A stretch of DNA of 64,000 nucleotides, taken from JAMXLO01 sp963776505 (GTDB lineage Bacteria > Pseudomonadota > Alphaproteobacteria > Acetobacterales > Acetobacteraceae). Each line of letters starts with the position of its first letter. Position 1 is the first letter of the stretch. The position numbers were made by a program, and so were the translations under genes. The notes beneath the pieces were generated by a model. It made no database searches, was not told the DNA's origin, and saw only the letters and a program-made list of their open reading frames with translations. Below are positions 30,000-40,072 of this stretch, piece after piece. The stretch covers positions 75,188 through 139,187 of the forward strand of contig CAVZNH010000078.1 in NCBI GenBank assembly GCA_963776505.1, read 5' to 3'.

Positions 30000-30413
30000 A
30001 TGACGATATCGGCCAGGGTGGCGCGTTTGAGGTGTTGGATGCCGGGCGCGGCTGCGTTCGGTCTTCTGATCGGGCCATCCGCCGCGCTGGCAGCGCCGTT
30101 CTGCCTGGAGACGTTGGCGGTTCCGCCACAGTGCATGTACTACGATGCCAACCTGTGCCGCAACGATGCCACAAAGCAGGGCGGATGGTGCTCGCCGAAC
30201 CCGGCCGCGACGCGCGCTGGAACCGGCAGTGGCCAGTACTGTGTCGTGACTTCGCAAGGCGCTTCGACGTGTGCCTTCCTTGACCGGGTCACCTGCGATT
30301 CCGAGGCAGCTCGTCAGCACGGTGTCTGTTACCACGATGAGGCGCGTGCGACCGGTGCTCCCGATCCCTACGCTGCGTCCGGCGGCCCGTATGGGGCAGC
30401 GCCGACGCCGTGA
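30000..30413 (+). CDS. Secreted Cys-rich small protein
   Basis: A 137-residue protein with a signal peptide (MPGAAAFGLLIGPSAALA then APFCL). The mature part has eight Cys in short spaced segments (PFCLETLAVPPQCMYYDANL then CRNDATKQGGWC and CAFLDRVTCDSEAARQHGVC), consistent with disulfide-bonded export. It resembles the DUF3551 type of small exported proteins, though the match is not firm. I use the Met at 30000 (MTISARVARL). Function unknown. Confidence 0.6.
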   Translation: MTISARVARLRCWMPGAAAFGLLIGPSAALAAPFCLETLAVPPQCMYYDANLCRNDATKQGGWCSPNPAATRAGTGSGQYCVVTSQGASTCAFLDRVTCDSEAARQHGVCYHDEARATGAPDPYAASGGPYGAAPTP

Positions 30414-30435
30414 ACCGCTCAGTGCACTCGGGCGG

Positions 30436-30985
30436 CTAGCCGCGTCTCTGCTGGTGCCATTTGATTGCGCCGGACGCCGTAAGCTCATGGCTTCTGATCA
30501 GCTCTCCTGTCAGCGCGGCTTGGAGCCGTCTGCTCTCACTTCTGAGCTGGCGAGAGTCGCTCACGATGCGGTTTTGCTGCTCGCGCATGGTCAGGAGCCT
30601 CGCATAAGACCGATGCATGATCGTGATGTTCTCCGCGGCGTTCTGCAGAGCCTGTTTGTGCAGCATTTGCCAAGGCGGTCAGCCGAAAGGGCTTGTCGAG
30701 ATGCGGATATCCGTGAAACTTGCATGAGATCTGTTCGTTCGGATGTCCGTTGATCAGCAGGACGGGTATATTGCGGTCGGCGATACTTTCCGCCAATTCG
30801 AAACCGGAAATGTCAGGCAGCCGCGGCTCGATTATCGCAAGATCGAGGCAACGGGTTGTCAGGGCCTGCGTCGCGGCCCTGCCAGTATGGGCGCGGATAA
30901 CGGCCGCACCACAGAGCTGCTCCAGTCCAGTCGCGACGGCCTCACATACACCGTCATCAGCATCAACAACGAGAAGTTCCAGCAT
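30436..30985 (-). CDS. Receiver-domain protein with Glu at the phosphoacceptor site, one frameshift
   Basis: A response-regulator receiver domain of about 115 residues followed by a C-terminal coiled coil. The acidic pair is Asp10/Asp11 (VVDADD), the conserved Lys98 is in HLDKPF, but the phosphoacceptor position in LAIIEPRLPDISGFEL is Glu53. The usual Thr/Ser at the end of strand 4 is replaced too (LLINGH). One extra base near 30670 leads from PFRLTALAN to MLHKQALQNAAENITIMHRS and the Gln/Arg-rich coil. Corrected length is about 182 residues. There is no kinase nearby. Orphan, divergent from the coiled-coil gene at 31245. Confidence 0.72.
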
Positions 30986-31244
30986 TCCGACGGCGGTCCC
31001 CACCGAGTGTCGCTGTCACTACGATACGATCATGCGCCACGGGATTCAAAGAAATTCGTAAAATTCAAAGCGCTAACTGCGCCGCCACATGGCAACCTGT
31101 ACCGCAACATTCCGTCACCAACGCGACGCCGCCCCCACGCTTGCTTCCGCGATATTGCTGCATATCCTTCCGTCGGCGGTCGGGCGGTGCGTTGCCCGAT
31201 TGACCGACGCCAGATCCTGCCACACCAACGCTAAGGAGGGCCAA

Positions 31245-32591
31245 ATGTGGCGCTTCCTGTTGCCCGCTTTCTTCGCGATGATGGGAGCCTCGTCTCTTCA
31301 CCGGTGTCCCCGGCGATGCTCAATCGGCGCCCGGCGTGCCGGAGCGGGCCAACGATATCGTCGGAGACACGGCACCCAGCCATGCTGCGCCGCCGCTGCC
31401 AACGCCGGCGCTCCCTCGCCCCGCGCAGGGCCCTTCGGTATCCGACGATCGGGCTACCGATCTGCGGCACCAGGTCAGCGACCTTCAGGATCTGGTGGCA
31501 CAGGTCAACCAGCAGCTTGCGCAACGCAAGGCGCAGAGCCCGGCCGCGGGCGCTGACGGACAGCCGGGAGCGCCCGACTCGTCGCAGTCCGACGATCTGC
31601 AGCGTCAGGACAGTGAACTGCACAACGAACTTCAAGGTCTGATCACGCAACTCCAGCAGGAGCTGCAGCTTGAGGAGCAGAACCCTCCGATTGCAGACGT
31701 CGCGGAGCAACAGGAGCGGCAGGCGGCGCGTGACGCCCTCAAGCACGAGATTGCTGATCTGCAGCGCGAGGACGACGAACTGCAAGGCCTGATGGCACAC
31801 CACGGGGCGGCTGTCGCACAACGCGTGCCCGAGAGGCAGCCAGCCCCAGACGCCGGCAAGCAGACAGACCTCGGGCGACACGCTGGAGCATCAGGCTGCT
31901 GATCTGCGGAGCCAGATCGCCGATCTGCAGCGACAGGATGATGCCCTTCAACGCCAGCTCGCCGCGCACAGGCAAGAGCTCGCCGAGCGCACCCACGAAC
32001 TCGATGCTGCGCGAGCTGAAGCGGACAACTTGCACAAAGACCTTGATACGCTCCGTCGACAGCGCCAGGCGGAGGAAGCGTCGCTGGCGCTGGACAAGCT
32101 GCGCCAGGGCATCGACACGTACCGACAGCAGCGGCAGGCCAAGGACGCGTCGGGAGCGCGACAGAAGACCCCAAGAGCAGCAGCAAGCAACAACCGCGGC
32201 ACCGGCGCGGCTTGCCGCATCGAAGCCCCCCTCCCAACCAACCCAGCCCGTCTCGGCCCGGCAGCCAGGTCAGCCCACGCCGACTGCACAACCAGCGCAG
32301 CCGATGCCCGCCGCATCCGCCTGGCAGCAATTGCAGACCGCGCAGCAGTGGCTTTCCGCAGGTCGACCGGATGAGGCGCGACGCGTGCTGGCGATGGTGC
32401 AGACCCAGGTGGTGTTTCAGCCCGGAATACCGGATCAGCCTGTTTCCCAGGTCTCCAACCCCACGATGACCGACGTCGGCGATGCGATCCGTTGGCTCGA
32501 CATGGGCGCGGGCGGCCAAGCGATGGAGGCGATCACGCGCGCGATCGACGATGCGAACCCCGGAGGCGGTGCGGCTGCCAAGAAGCGATAA
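31245..32591 (+). CDS. Exported coiled-coil protein, three frameshifts
   Basis: A roughly 447-residue exported protein after joining four frames. A strong AAGGAGG site precedes MWRFLLPAFFAMMGASSLFT, a signal peptide ending near GDAQSAPG. The body is a long Gln/Leu coiled coil in three blocks (LRHQVSDLQDLVAQVNQQLA; LQGLITQLQQELQLEEQNPP; LEHQAADLRSQIADLQRQDD). A Pro/Gln linker follows, then a helical end domain with AWQQLQTAQQWLSAGRPDEA and DAIRWLDMGAGGQAMEAITR. Shifts lie near 31295, 31875 and 32165, each one extra base. I do not recognise the family. The neighbour is the divergent receiver-domain gene. Confidence 0.6.
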
Positions 32592-32779
32592 CTCTGGGGC
32601 TTAGTGGGCCGTGAGCTCTACCCGCTCTCGCCCTCCCGGAAGGCCGCCGCCGCGCGCCAAGCTGTCGCACGAATGATGATGATGTAACAGGCAGCGCAGG
32701 GCTGGCACACCAACTCATTAACTATACCTGCCGCACTATGGCAAAGCCCGGTCCCCTTTCCCCGGGCAACCGTGCCTTT

Positions 32780-32821
32780 GGTGAACCGCCCCCCCGACCC
32801 CGAATTCAGGGGCGGTTCACC
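32780..32821. terminator. Perfect 13-bp inverted repeat hairpin
   Basis: GGTGAACCGCCCC (32780-32792) pairs exactly with GGGGCGGTTCACC (32809-32821) around a 16-base loop. It lies between the converging ends of the coiled-coil gene and the methyltransferase, so it may terminate both, though there is no T run. No gene is seen in the rest of 32592-32854. Confidence 0.5.
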
Positions 32822-32854
32822 GCCGGCCGCGGACTACCTGCTCCCCGACACCCT

Positions 32855-33475
32855 TCAGGCGATGCCGATCACAGTCCACAACGGATCGCCGCTCCCACGG
32901 CGTCGAGGCTCTGGCCGTCGACGTCGGTGAACCCGGCTGCCCTCATGTAGGCTCCAATCAGATGCTGCTGGTCTGGCCCGGAAAGCGACTGCCAGATCGC
33001 CACCGCCTTGGTCGGAAAGCATCGGTTGGAGAACGACACCACGAACGGCGCACCGGGTCGCAATACGCGGTGGACCTCCCGGAAAACATCGACCGGTCGC
33101 TGCAGGTACTGCACCGATACACACAGGCAGGCGCCGTCGAATACGCCGTCACCGAGCGGAAGCGTCGGCTCGATGTTGAGATCCTGCACGAACCATCGCG
33201 AAAGGCGCGGGTTCGCGGCGAGTTCCTCCTCGTTCATGCCATGGCCAACGACGGAGGCGTAGGCAATGTCCTCCGGCAAATGACTCACCCAGCTGCTCAT
33301 CAGATCGAGCACCGCTCCACCCGGCTGGCAGTCTCTCGCGATACACCCGCGTTACAGCGGCGATCGCCCCATCATCGATGTGGGTGACAAACCGTGGGTA
33401 TGCGTAGAACTCGGCGTCCGGTGACGGATCCACCTTATCGAACGCCGCCTCTGGCAATCCGGGTAACTGCTCCAT
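32855..33475 (-). CDS. Class I SAM-dependent methyltransferase-like protein, two compensating frameshifts
   Basis: About 206 residues. The N-terminus PEAAFDKVDPSPDAEFYAYP and FVTHIDDGAIAAVTRVYRER lead, through a shift near 33310, to VLDLMSSWVSHLPEDI and the core QDLNIEPTLPLGDGVFDGAC, LQRPVDVFREVHRVLRPGAP and FSNRCFPTKAVAIW. These mark a class I methyltransferase, though the usual glycine-rich SAM loop is modest (LDLMSSW). A second shift near 32885 gives the end IGDPLWTVIGIA. The substrate is unknown. Confidence 0.75.
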
Positions 33476-33502
33476 TCGAGTTGGCGATCGACGCCGATCA
33501 GC

Positions 33503-34135
33503 CTATGCGCGCACGTAGTTTCGACACACGAGGCGCAGCCGGTTGCTGATCTGGTCTCGAACGTGCTGGGGCATCGGAGTCGAGCCACTCGCGTCCTTCC
33601 ATTCCGCCGTGTCGACCACACCTGGAGATGTCAGATGATAGAGTGCGACGTATTTCGGGCCGCCGCCGCTCGTGCGGAAACGGCGCGCGCACAGCACACC
33701 GGGGACAGCCGCCAGTGCAGGGACGTGCTCTTTGTCATACCATGTGTTGAAAGCGGTCTCGACTTCCGTCCCAGGGGTCATGCCGACCAACAGGAGGCCG
33801 CCGGCATTGGCCGGCGCGATCGCATCGCCCGGGAGAATCTGCTCGCCTTCATAGCGCAGCAGCCGCTCCACCTTCGCGGTCACGCGCTTGGACCACGGCG
33901 ACAGGTTCTCTCCCCCGATTGCGCGGTAGCCTGGACCGCGCAGCACCTCAAGGCTGTCGAGGTCGTAGGTCGCAACCGATTGTTTCGGGTTCTCCGCGCC
34001 GATCCACCGCTGCAGTGTCAAAAACCCCGGCACCCGCTGGCGTTCAGGAACATGCTCGGTATCGTACCAGTCGTTGAATTCGCCGGCATCCACATTCGAG
34101 AAATCCATCGCCGCGATCAGCACACCCTTTGCCAT
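33503..34135 (-). CDS. Two-repeat alpha/beta-barrel (ferredoxin-fold) hypothetical protein
   Basis: A 210-residue protein made of two similar halves. The first repeat has GEFNDWYDTEHVPERQRVPG and LTLQRWIGAENPKQ, and the second has TAFNTWYDKEHVPALAAVPG and VLCARRFRTSGG. The WYDxEHVP motif suggests a dimeric alpha+beta barrel fold like DUF4286/EthD proteins. It could be a monooxygenase-like or binding protein. The frame is intact. Its neighbours include a flavin reductase and LLM monooxygenase genes. Confidence 0.72.
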   Translation of the reverse strand: MAKGVLIAAMDFSNVDAGEFNDWYDTEHVPERQRVPGFLTLQRWIGAENPKQSVATYDLDSLEVLRGPGYRAIGGENLSPWSKRVTAKVERLLRYEGEQILPGDAIAPANAGGLLLVGMTPGTEVETAFNTWYDKEHVPALAAVPGVLCARRFRTSGGGPKYVALYHLTSPGVVDTAEWKDASGSTPMPQHVRDQISNRLRLVCRNYVRA

Positions 34136-34259
34136 GGCGTTCCTCCTTCTTGCGCAATTGGTGGATTTCGATGTGGGTCAAGTCACGCCGAGATCCACTG
34201 GATGCCGGGAACTCTAAGATAGCTGCGCCGGAATCCAAAGGGGCAGCTCACGGCAGGTA

Positions 34260-34788
34260 TCAGCCAACGGTACTGCCCGGACCCGCGTGGCTCCTGCCAC
34301 GAAAGAAGATCAACGGGTCGCCATCCGCGCGCGAGGCAACCGCGACAACCTTGCCAATGATGATCGAGACGTCGCCTCGGTCGAGTATTTCGTCAACGAC
34401 GCAGTCGAACACGCCGAGCGCGTCACAAAAGACGGGAGCACCGGTTGAGAGGACGCGCCATTCGCCGGCAGCGAAACGGTCGGCGCCGGAGACGCCTGCT
34501 CTTCCGCCAAACGCATCGGCGACCTTGGCAGCTTTGGCCGGCAGGAAATTTACCGCGAAGTGACGGCGCGACATGATGCCGGCAAGGGCACTGGTCTTGC
34601 GATCGACCGACACCAGCATGGTTGGTGGGTTGGCTGTCACGTGGGCACGCGGAAAGTCCAAGAAAGCCGGTAGGCCCGTCGTCACTGTCCGCGGTGACAA
34701 CAGTCATGCCGGTCGCCCGCTGCCCGAGCGCCGTCCAAAAAGCCTTGGCGTCGATTTCGCCGCCCGATGTCACCGTCAAGGTTGTCAT
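34260..34788 (-). CDS. Flavin reductase-like FMN-binding protein, one frameshift
   Basis: About 175 residues, of the HpaC/flavin reductase family that supplies reduced FMN to partner monooxygenases. FWTALGQRATGMTVVTADSD followed by HVTANPPTMLVSVDRKTSAL, HFAVNFLPAKAAKVADAFGG and RSHAGPGS near the end are typical. An extra T near 34690 (CTTTC for CTTC) breaks the frame after GPTGF. The likely partner is the LLM monooxygenase at 36.3 kb, 1.5 kb away. Confidence 0.8.
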
Positions 34789-34892
34789 GTCGGAGCCCGC
34801 CGTCGTGGTTTGCAACCGGCGTCCAATAGCGGATGATACCGCCGATCGGAAGCTCAGGGCTTGCGCGGGGAAGCAACAGAAGTCGAAAGAAC

Positions 34893-36258
34893 ATGATCAA
34901 GGATCCAGCTTGGGCGTTGGCCGAGCATGTGTGTGGCATGGACTTCGCGGGCTTGCCGACCGCCACGCGGGTCGCCACTCGCAACGACGTCCTTGATACG
35001 TTCGGCTGCCTGCTTGGCGGCAGCGGCGCACCGGGCATCGCGGAACTGGCACGCGTCATCGGCGGCTGGGGCGGTGCTCCGCAGAGCCAGGTGATGCTGT
35101 GGCAGCTTCGGCTGCCAGCGCCGCAGGCCGCGATGATCAACGCCAGCATGGCGCATGCTCTCGACTTTGACGACACACTCGATCACGGCGGTTCGATCCA
35201 TCCGGGTGCATCGGTGCTCGCTGCGAGCCTTGCCGTATCTGACATGCTTGGTGGCGTGTCAGGCCAGCGCCTGCTTTTGGCGATCGCACTCGGCCTCGAT
35301 GTGTCTTGCCGCGTGGCGCTCGCCTCGACGCTCGATCGCGGCTGGCATCGCACCGCGGCGATGGGCGTGTTCGGCGCCGCAGCGGCTGCCGGCAAGCTGC
35401 TTGGCTTGAATGTGGAGCAGATGGTGAATGCGCTTGGGATCGCATTCAGCCAGGCCGCCGGGAACCGGCAGTGCATCGTGGATGGTGCGCTGACCAAGCG
35501 TCTGCAGGCGGGCCAGGCTGCCAGCAGCGGCGTGCTTGGCCGCGATGCTGGCCAGCGAGGGCTTCACCGGTGCCCACAATATCTTCCTGGGCCGCTTTGG
35601 TTTTTTCGAGCTATACCAGCCTAACGGTCATGATCCGGCGAAACTGCTCGAAGACCTGGGTAGAGAATTCCGCGGCGATCAGTTGAGCTTCAAACCCTAT
35701 GCGTGCGGCCGCCCTCAACATGCCATCCTCGATGCCGCCATTGCCGCACGGAATCAGCTTGGATTGGGAACCACCGTCGATCTTTCGGAAATCGCCGACG
35801 TGCGGTTGACCGCTGTCGCCGCGACCATCGCCGAACAATTCGATGGCGCCTCGCACAAACGCCAGCCCACGCAGATCGTGGAGGCTCAGTTCGCGCTGCC
35901 GTATCTCATCGCCGCAGCCTTGGTGCACGGCCGTGTCGGCATCACGGAAGTCGCCGATATCCATAACGCCCAGGTCCTGCACATTGCGGAGCGCATGGCC
36001 GGCATCGACGCAGGACACGAGAAGGCCGCTGTGGCTATCAGCCTGCGTGACGGTCGCACGGCAACTGTCACGACAGGCTCGCCTCTCGGCTCACCAGAGA
36101 ACCGCCTCAGCATCGAGCAGCTCAGGATGAAATTTGCGGACTGCGCGCGCAATGCGGTGCGGCCACTGTCGGACGATGTAGTGCGTGAGGCAGTGCAGGC
36201 GATTCTTCACCTGGAAGAAGTGCAAGATGTGAGTGACCTGCTGCGGCACTTCGTGTGA
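34893..36258 (+). CDS. MmgE/PrpD family protein, one frameshift
   Basis: About 454 residues. The MmgE/PrpD fold is seen in NDVLDTFGCLLGGSGAPG, AAMINASMAHALDFDDT, HPGASVLAASLAVSDML, TAAMGVFGAAAAAGKLLGLN and ALGIAFSQAAGNRQ. The second half has KPYACGRPQHAILDAAIAAR. Members include 2-methylcitrate dehydratase and cis-aconitate decarboxylase; which reaction applies is unknown. An extra T in GTGCTTGGCC near 35535 breaks the frame. Start MIKDPAWALA at 34893. It is transcribed with the LLM gene that follows 28 bp downstream. Confidence 0.85.
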
Positions 36259-36286
36259 CGGCCACCCACGCTGAACAGGAGACCGG

Positions 36287-37637
36287 ATGGTGACTGCCAG
36301 AAAAATGCGACTGGGCATGTCGATCCGGGGCTATGGCTACCACCCGGCGGCCTGGCGCCATCCCGACGTACCGGCCGACGGCACGCTGCATGTCGAGCAT
36401 TATGTGCGCAATACACAGGTCGCCGAGAGCGGCAAGCTCGATATGATCTTCTTCGCCGACGGCGCCGGCATCCGCCAGGGCGACAATCCTCGCGGCGCGC
36501 TGTGCCGCACCGGCTCGGACATGGTCGAGATGGAGCCGATGACGTTGCTGCCGGCGCTCGCGATGGTCACGAAGCATATCGGCCTGGTGACGACGGCATC
36601 CACGACCTACAACGAGCCGTACAACCTGGCGCGCAGGTTCGCCACGCTCGATCTGATCAGCAACGGCCGTGCCGGCTGGAATGTCGTCGCATCATGGTCG
36701 GACCACGAGGCGCAGAACTTTGGCCTGGAGACAACGCCCGACTACGACACGCGCTATGCGCGCTCGGCCGAATTCGTCGAAGTGGTCAAAGGGCTGTGGG
36801 ATAGCTGGGAGGACGGCGCCCTGCTGTTCGACAAAACCAACGGCCGCTATTTCGACGAAGCCAAGATGCATGTGCTCAACCACACAGGCCGGTTCTTCAA
36901 GGTGCGCGGCCCGTTGAATGTCGCGGGCATGCCGCAAGGCCATCCGGTGATCGTGCAGGCGGGCGCATCCGATCAAGGGCGCGAACTTGGCGCCGCAACC
37001 GCGGACGTCATCTATGCGATCCACGACTCGATCCAGCGTGCGCAGGACTACTACGCCGACGTGAAAGGGGCGCATGGCGAAGTACGGGCGCGAGCCGATG
37101 ATCTGAAGATCATGCCGGCACTTTGTCCGGTCGTCGGTCGCACGCGCGCGGAAGCACAGGCGAAGTTCGATGATTTGCAGGCGATGATCGATCCGCTGGT
37201 CGGCCTGGGGCGGCTCTACAGTTCGTTCGGTGACCTGTCGGGCTATCCGCTGGACGGTCCGGTGCCCGAGGATGCGCTCGGCAAGCAGGAGCATCGCAGC
37301 CTGAGCGTTCAACTCGTGGAACGCGTGCGGCGGAGAGAAGCCGACGATCCGCGAATTGTATTTGCGCTCCGGCATCACCGGCTCCGCGAGGATCGGCACG
37401 CCCTCTGACATTGCCGACGTGATGCAGGAATGGTTCGAAGCTGCCGCGTGCGACGGTTTCAACGTCACGCCCGCGACTCTGCCAGGAGGCGGTGAGGATT
37501 TTGTCGCGATGGTTGTGCCCGAACTGCAGCGGCGCGGCTTGTTCCGCATGGAGTATGAAGGCAGGACGCTGCGCGAAAACCTTGGCCTGAGGCCGGTGAT
37601 CAATCGCTACAGCCGGCAACGCCGTGCCGCCGAATAA
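36287..37637 (+). CDS. LLM-class flavin-dependent monooxygenase, NtaA/SnaA/DszA type, one frameshift
   Basis: About 449 residues, of the two-component monooxygenase family that uses reduced FMN on substrates such as nitrilotriacetate, dibenzothiophene sulfone or long-chain alkanes. FFADGAGIRQGDNP, PALAMVTKHIGLVTTASTTY, NEPYNLARRFATLDLISNGR, AGWNVVASW and QAGASDQGRELGA are diagnostic. One extra base near 37340 separates VRR from TIRELYLRSGITGSARIGTP. The substrate is unknown. It follows the MmgE/PrpD gene and is near the flavin reductase, its likely partner. Confidence 0.88.
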
Positions 37638-37679
37638 TACGTCTGCCTACACCCAACTCATCTCAGCGAGGCAAATGCA

Positions 37680-37919
37680 ATGGCCAGAATACACTACAGA
37701 ATAGTCGCTCACGACGGAGGCTGGGCATATAAGCTCGACGACGTGTTCTCCGAGCCCTTTTCCAGCAAGGCTGCGGCCCTTGCCGCAGCAAAGCGAGTTG
37801 CCGCCGAACAACACGTTCCCGGCGACACAACCCACATCGAATACCAGGATGAACTCGGCAGGTGGCACTCCGAAATGTCTGAAGGCGACGACCGGCCCGA
37901 GGCCGATGTGGTTGCCTGA
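37680..37919 (+). CDS. DUF2188-family small protein
   Basis: A 79-residue protein matching DUF2188. IHYRIVAHDGGWAYKLDDVF is the characteristic start, followed by an amphipathic helix (SKAAALAAAKRVAAEQH) and EYQDELGRWHSEMSEG. Function unknown. The frame is intact. From here to 45.7 kb no gene shows a frameshift. Confidence 0.8.
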   Translation: MARIHYRIVAHDGGWAYKLDDVFSEPFSSKAAALAAAKRVAAEQHVPGDTTHIEYQDELGRWHSEMSEGDDRPEADVVA

Positions 37920-38008
37920 ACCCGGGCGAGCGGGCCGGCATTCCGGTTGCCAGCCTTGGCGCCTGCGCCCATCATGAAGCGCTTTGACCGGCCAGATGGA
38001 TCACACCC

Positions 38009-38992
38009 ATGTCCATGAGCCTCTCGCCAAACCTGCCGCCCGACAAGCAGCGCGAAATGCTGCGCCAGATGCTCACCATACGCCGCTTCGAGGAACGCGC
38101 CTCGGCTGACTACCATGCCGGCAAGATCTACGGCGTCGTGCATTGCTACATCGGTGAGGAGGCCGTCGCCGTCGGCGTCTGTTCAGCGCTCGATCGCGGC
38201 GATCGGATCATCTCCACGCATCGTGGCCACGGCCACTGCATCGCCAAGGGCGCCGATCTCAACCGCATGATGGCCGAGCTCTACGGGCGACAAACCGGCT
38301 ACTGCAAGGGCAAGGGCGGCTCCATGCATATCGCCGATTTCGGCATCGGGATGCTTGGCGCCAACGGGATCGTCGCGGGTGGAATTTCGATCATCACAGG
38401 CGCCGGCCTTGCCGCGCAACTCGAAGGCAAAGGAGGCGTCGCGGTTTCCTTCTTCGGCGACGGTGCATCGAACGCGGGGCCATTCCACGAGTGCCTCAAT
38501 ATCGCGGCGACCTGGAAGCTGCCGATGCTCTACGTGTGCGAGAACAACCTGTACGCGGCTCAGACATCGGCCGCGGCGACGCACGCCTTGAGCGATGTGG
38601 CGGCACGCGCGGCGGGGTACGGCATTCCGGGTTTCGTGGTCGACGGCAACGACATCGTCGCCGTTCATCAGGCTGCGATCCGCGCCGTGGAGCGGGCGCG
38701 GTCAGGCGGTGGCCCGACACTGATCGAGTGCAAGACCTACCGTCAGCGCGGCCACACGGAGCGCAAGGGGCAGCCCGATCCTCGCGACAAGACAGAGATC
38801 GAGGCGTGGAAGCAGAAGGATCCGATCGCGCTGCTCGAGCGGCAGCTGAGGGACCAGGGTGCTCTCGACGACGCCGGTTTGCAGGCGATCGAGCGCGATG
38901 TCATGGCCGCTCTCGAAGCCGCCATCGCCTTCGCCGAGGCCAGTCCCTTCCCGCTGCCCGAACAGGCGACCGACGACGTGTTTGCAGCGTGA
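38009..38992 (+). CDS. 2-oxoacid dehydrogenase E1 alpha subunit (PDH/acetoin type)
   Basis: A 327-residue ThDP-dependent subunit. MLTIRRFEERASADYHAGKI, CYIGEEAVAVGVCSALDRGD, YCKGKGGSMHIADFGIGMLG and the ThDP/Mg motif FFGDGASNAGPFHECLNIAA are clear. YRQRGHTERKGQPDPRDKTE is the loop next to the active site. Pairs with the next gene. No E2 or E3 gene is in the window, so the complex may share components or use a different acceptor, as in acetoin dehydrogenase-like systems. Confidence 0.9.
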   Translation: MSMSLSPNLPPDKQREMLRQMLTIRRFEERASADYHAGKIYGVVHCYIGEEAVAVGVCSALDRGDRIISTHRGHGHCIAKGADLNRMMAELYGRQTGYCKGKGGSMHIADFGIGMLGANGIVAGGISIITGAGLAAQLEGKGGVAVSFFGDGASNAGPFHECLNIAATWKLPMLYVCENNLYAAQTSAAATHALSDVAARAAGYGIPGFVVDGNDIVAVHQAAIRAVERARSGGGPTLIECKTYRQRGHTERKGQPDPRDKTEIEAWKQKDPIALLERQLRDQGALDDAGLQAIERDVMAALEAAIAFAEASPFPLPEQATDDVFAA

Positions 38993-39007
38993 CGCGAGGA
39001 GCGGACG

Positions 39008-39985
39008 ATGCGTGAGCTGACGTACAATGAGGCTGCTCTCGAGGCGATCGCCGAGGAGATGCGGCGCGATCCGAAGATTTTCTACATGTCGACCGACGCG
39101 CTGCCGCCGCTGCTGAAGGAGTTCGGTCCGACGCGGGTCAGGGCGACACCGATAACCGAGGCGGCGCTGACCGGCATGGGGATCGGCGCGGCCGGTTCCG
39201 GCTTCCGCCCGATCGTCGACTGGCGGCAGGTGACGTTCTCATTTGTCGCAATGGACCAGATCGTCAATCAGGCCGCGAAAATCCACTACATGTTCGGCGG
39301 CCAGGTGACGTTCCCGATCCTGTTTCGCGCGTCCGTCGGCGGCGGCGGCCAGGTCGCGGCGCAACACTCGCAGTCGCCCTATTCGATGTTCATGAACGTC
39401 GCCGGCCTGAAGATGTTCCTGCCGTCGACGCCCTACGACATGAAGGGGCTGCTGAAGACGGCGATCCGCGACAACAACCCCGTCATCTCGTTCGAGTTTG
39501 GCCGGCTGATGGGTCGCAAGGGGGAAGTGCCGGAGGAGGACTACACGATCCCGCTCGGCAAGGCCGACGTCAAACGCGAAGGCAGCGACGTAACGCTCGT
39601 CGCGTTGGCGTGGCTGGTACACGAGGCGCTCGCCGCGGCCGAGACGCTTGCCGCGGAGGGGGTATCGGTCGAGGTCGTCGATCCGCGCACACTGGTGCCG
39701 CTGGATGCGGAGACAATCCGCAACTCAGTGCAGAAGACCGGCCGGCTGGTCATCGCCGACGAAGCGGGTCCGACGGCGGGCTTCTCGGCGGAGGTCGCAG
39801 CACTTGTCACCGAGGACGCCGCGACATTTGCGCGTTTGAAGGCGCCGGTGAAGCGGGTCTGCGCCTTGCAGGTGCCGATACCCTACAGCCCGGTGCTGGA
39901 AAGCGCTGTCTTTCCGGACCGCAACCGGATCATCGCCGGGGTTCGAGAGGTGCTGCAAGAGCAGGCGCGCGCAGCCGCCGAGTAA
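39008..39985 (+). CDS. 2-oxoacid dehydrogenase E1 beta subunit (PDH/acetoin type)
   Basis: A 325-residue partner of the E1 alpha subunit. GIGAAGSGFRPIVDWRQVTF, VNQAAKIHYMFGGQVTFPIL and FEFGRLMGRKGEVPEEDYTI, then VEVVDPRTLVPLDAETIRNS and VIADEAGPTAGFSAEVAALV are typical of transketolase-fold beta subunits. It starts at 39008, after a GAGGAG ribosome site and 15 bp past the alpha stop, so the two are co-expressed. Confidence 0.9.
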   Translation: MRELTYNEAALEAIAEEMRRDPKIFYMSTDALPPLLKEFGPTRVRATPITEAALTGMGIGAAGSGFRPIVDWRQVTFSFVAMDQIVNQAAKIHYMFGGQVTFPILFRASVGGGGQVAAQHSQSPYSMFMNVAGLKMFLPSTPYDMKGLLKTAIRDNNPVISFEFGRLMGRKGEVPEEDYTIPLGKADVKREGSDVTLVALAWLVHEALAAAETLAAEGVSVEVVDPRTLVPLDAETIRNSVQKTGRLVIADEAGPTAGFSAEVAALVTEDAATFARLKAPVKRVCALQVPIPYSPVLESAVFPDRNRIIAGVREVLQEQARAAAE

Positions 39986-40072
39986 GGTTGTACGGTCACG
40001 GGGCGCCGCTGACGTCGCCTGACGCGCGCACCTTGCAGTCCGCGGCGTTACTCAAACCAGGCGGAGGATTCC

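Noticed and set aside
30271..31234. Plus-strand ORFs of 110-160 residues opposite the receiver gene
   Set aside because: They are antisense shadows of the receiver-domain gene, with no recognisable motif.
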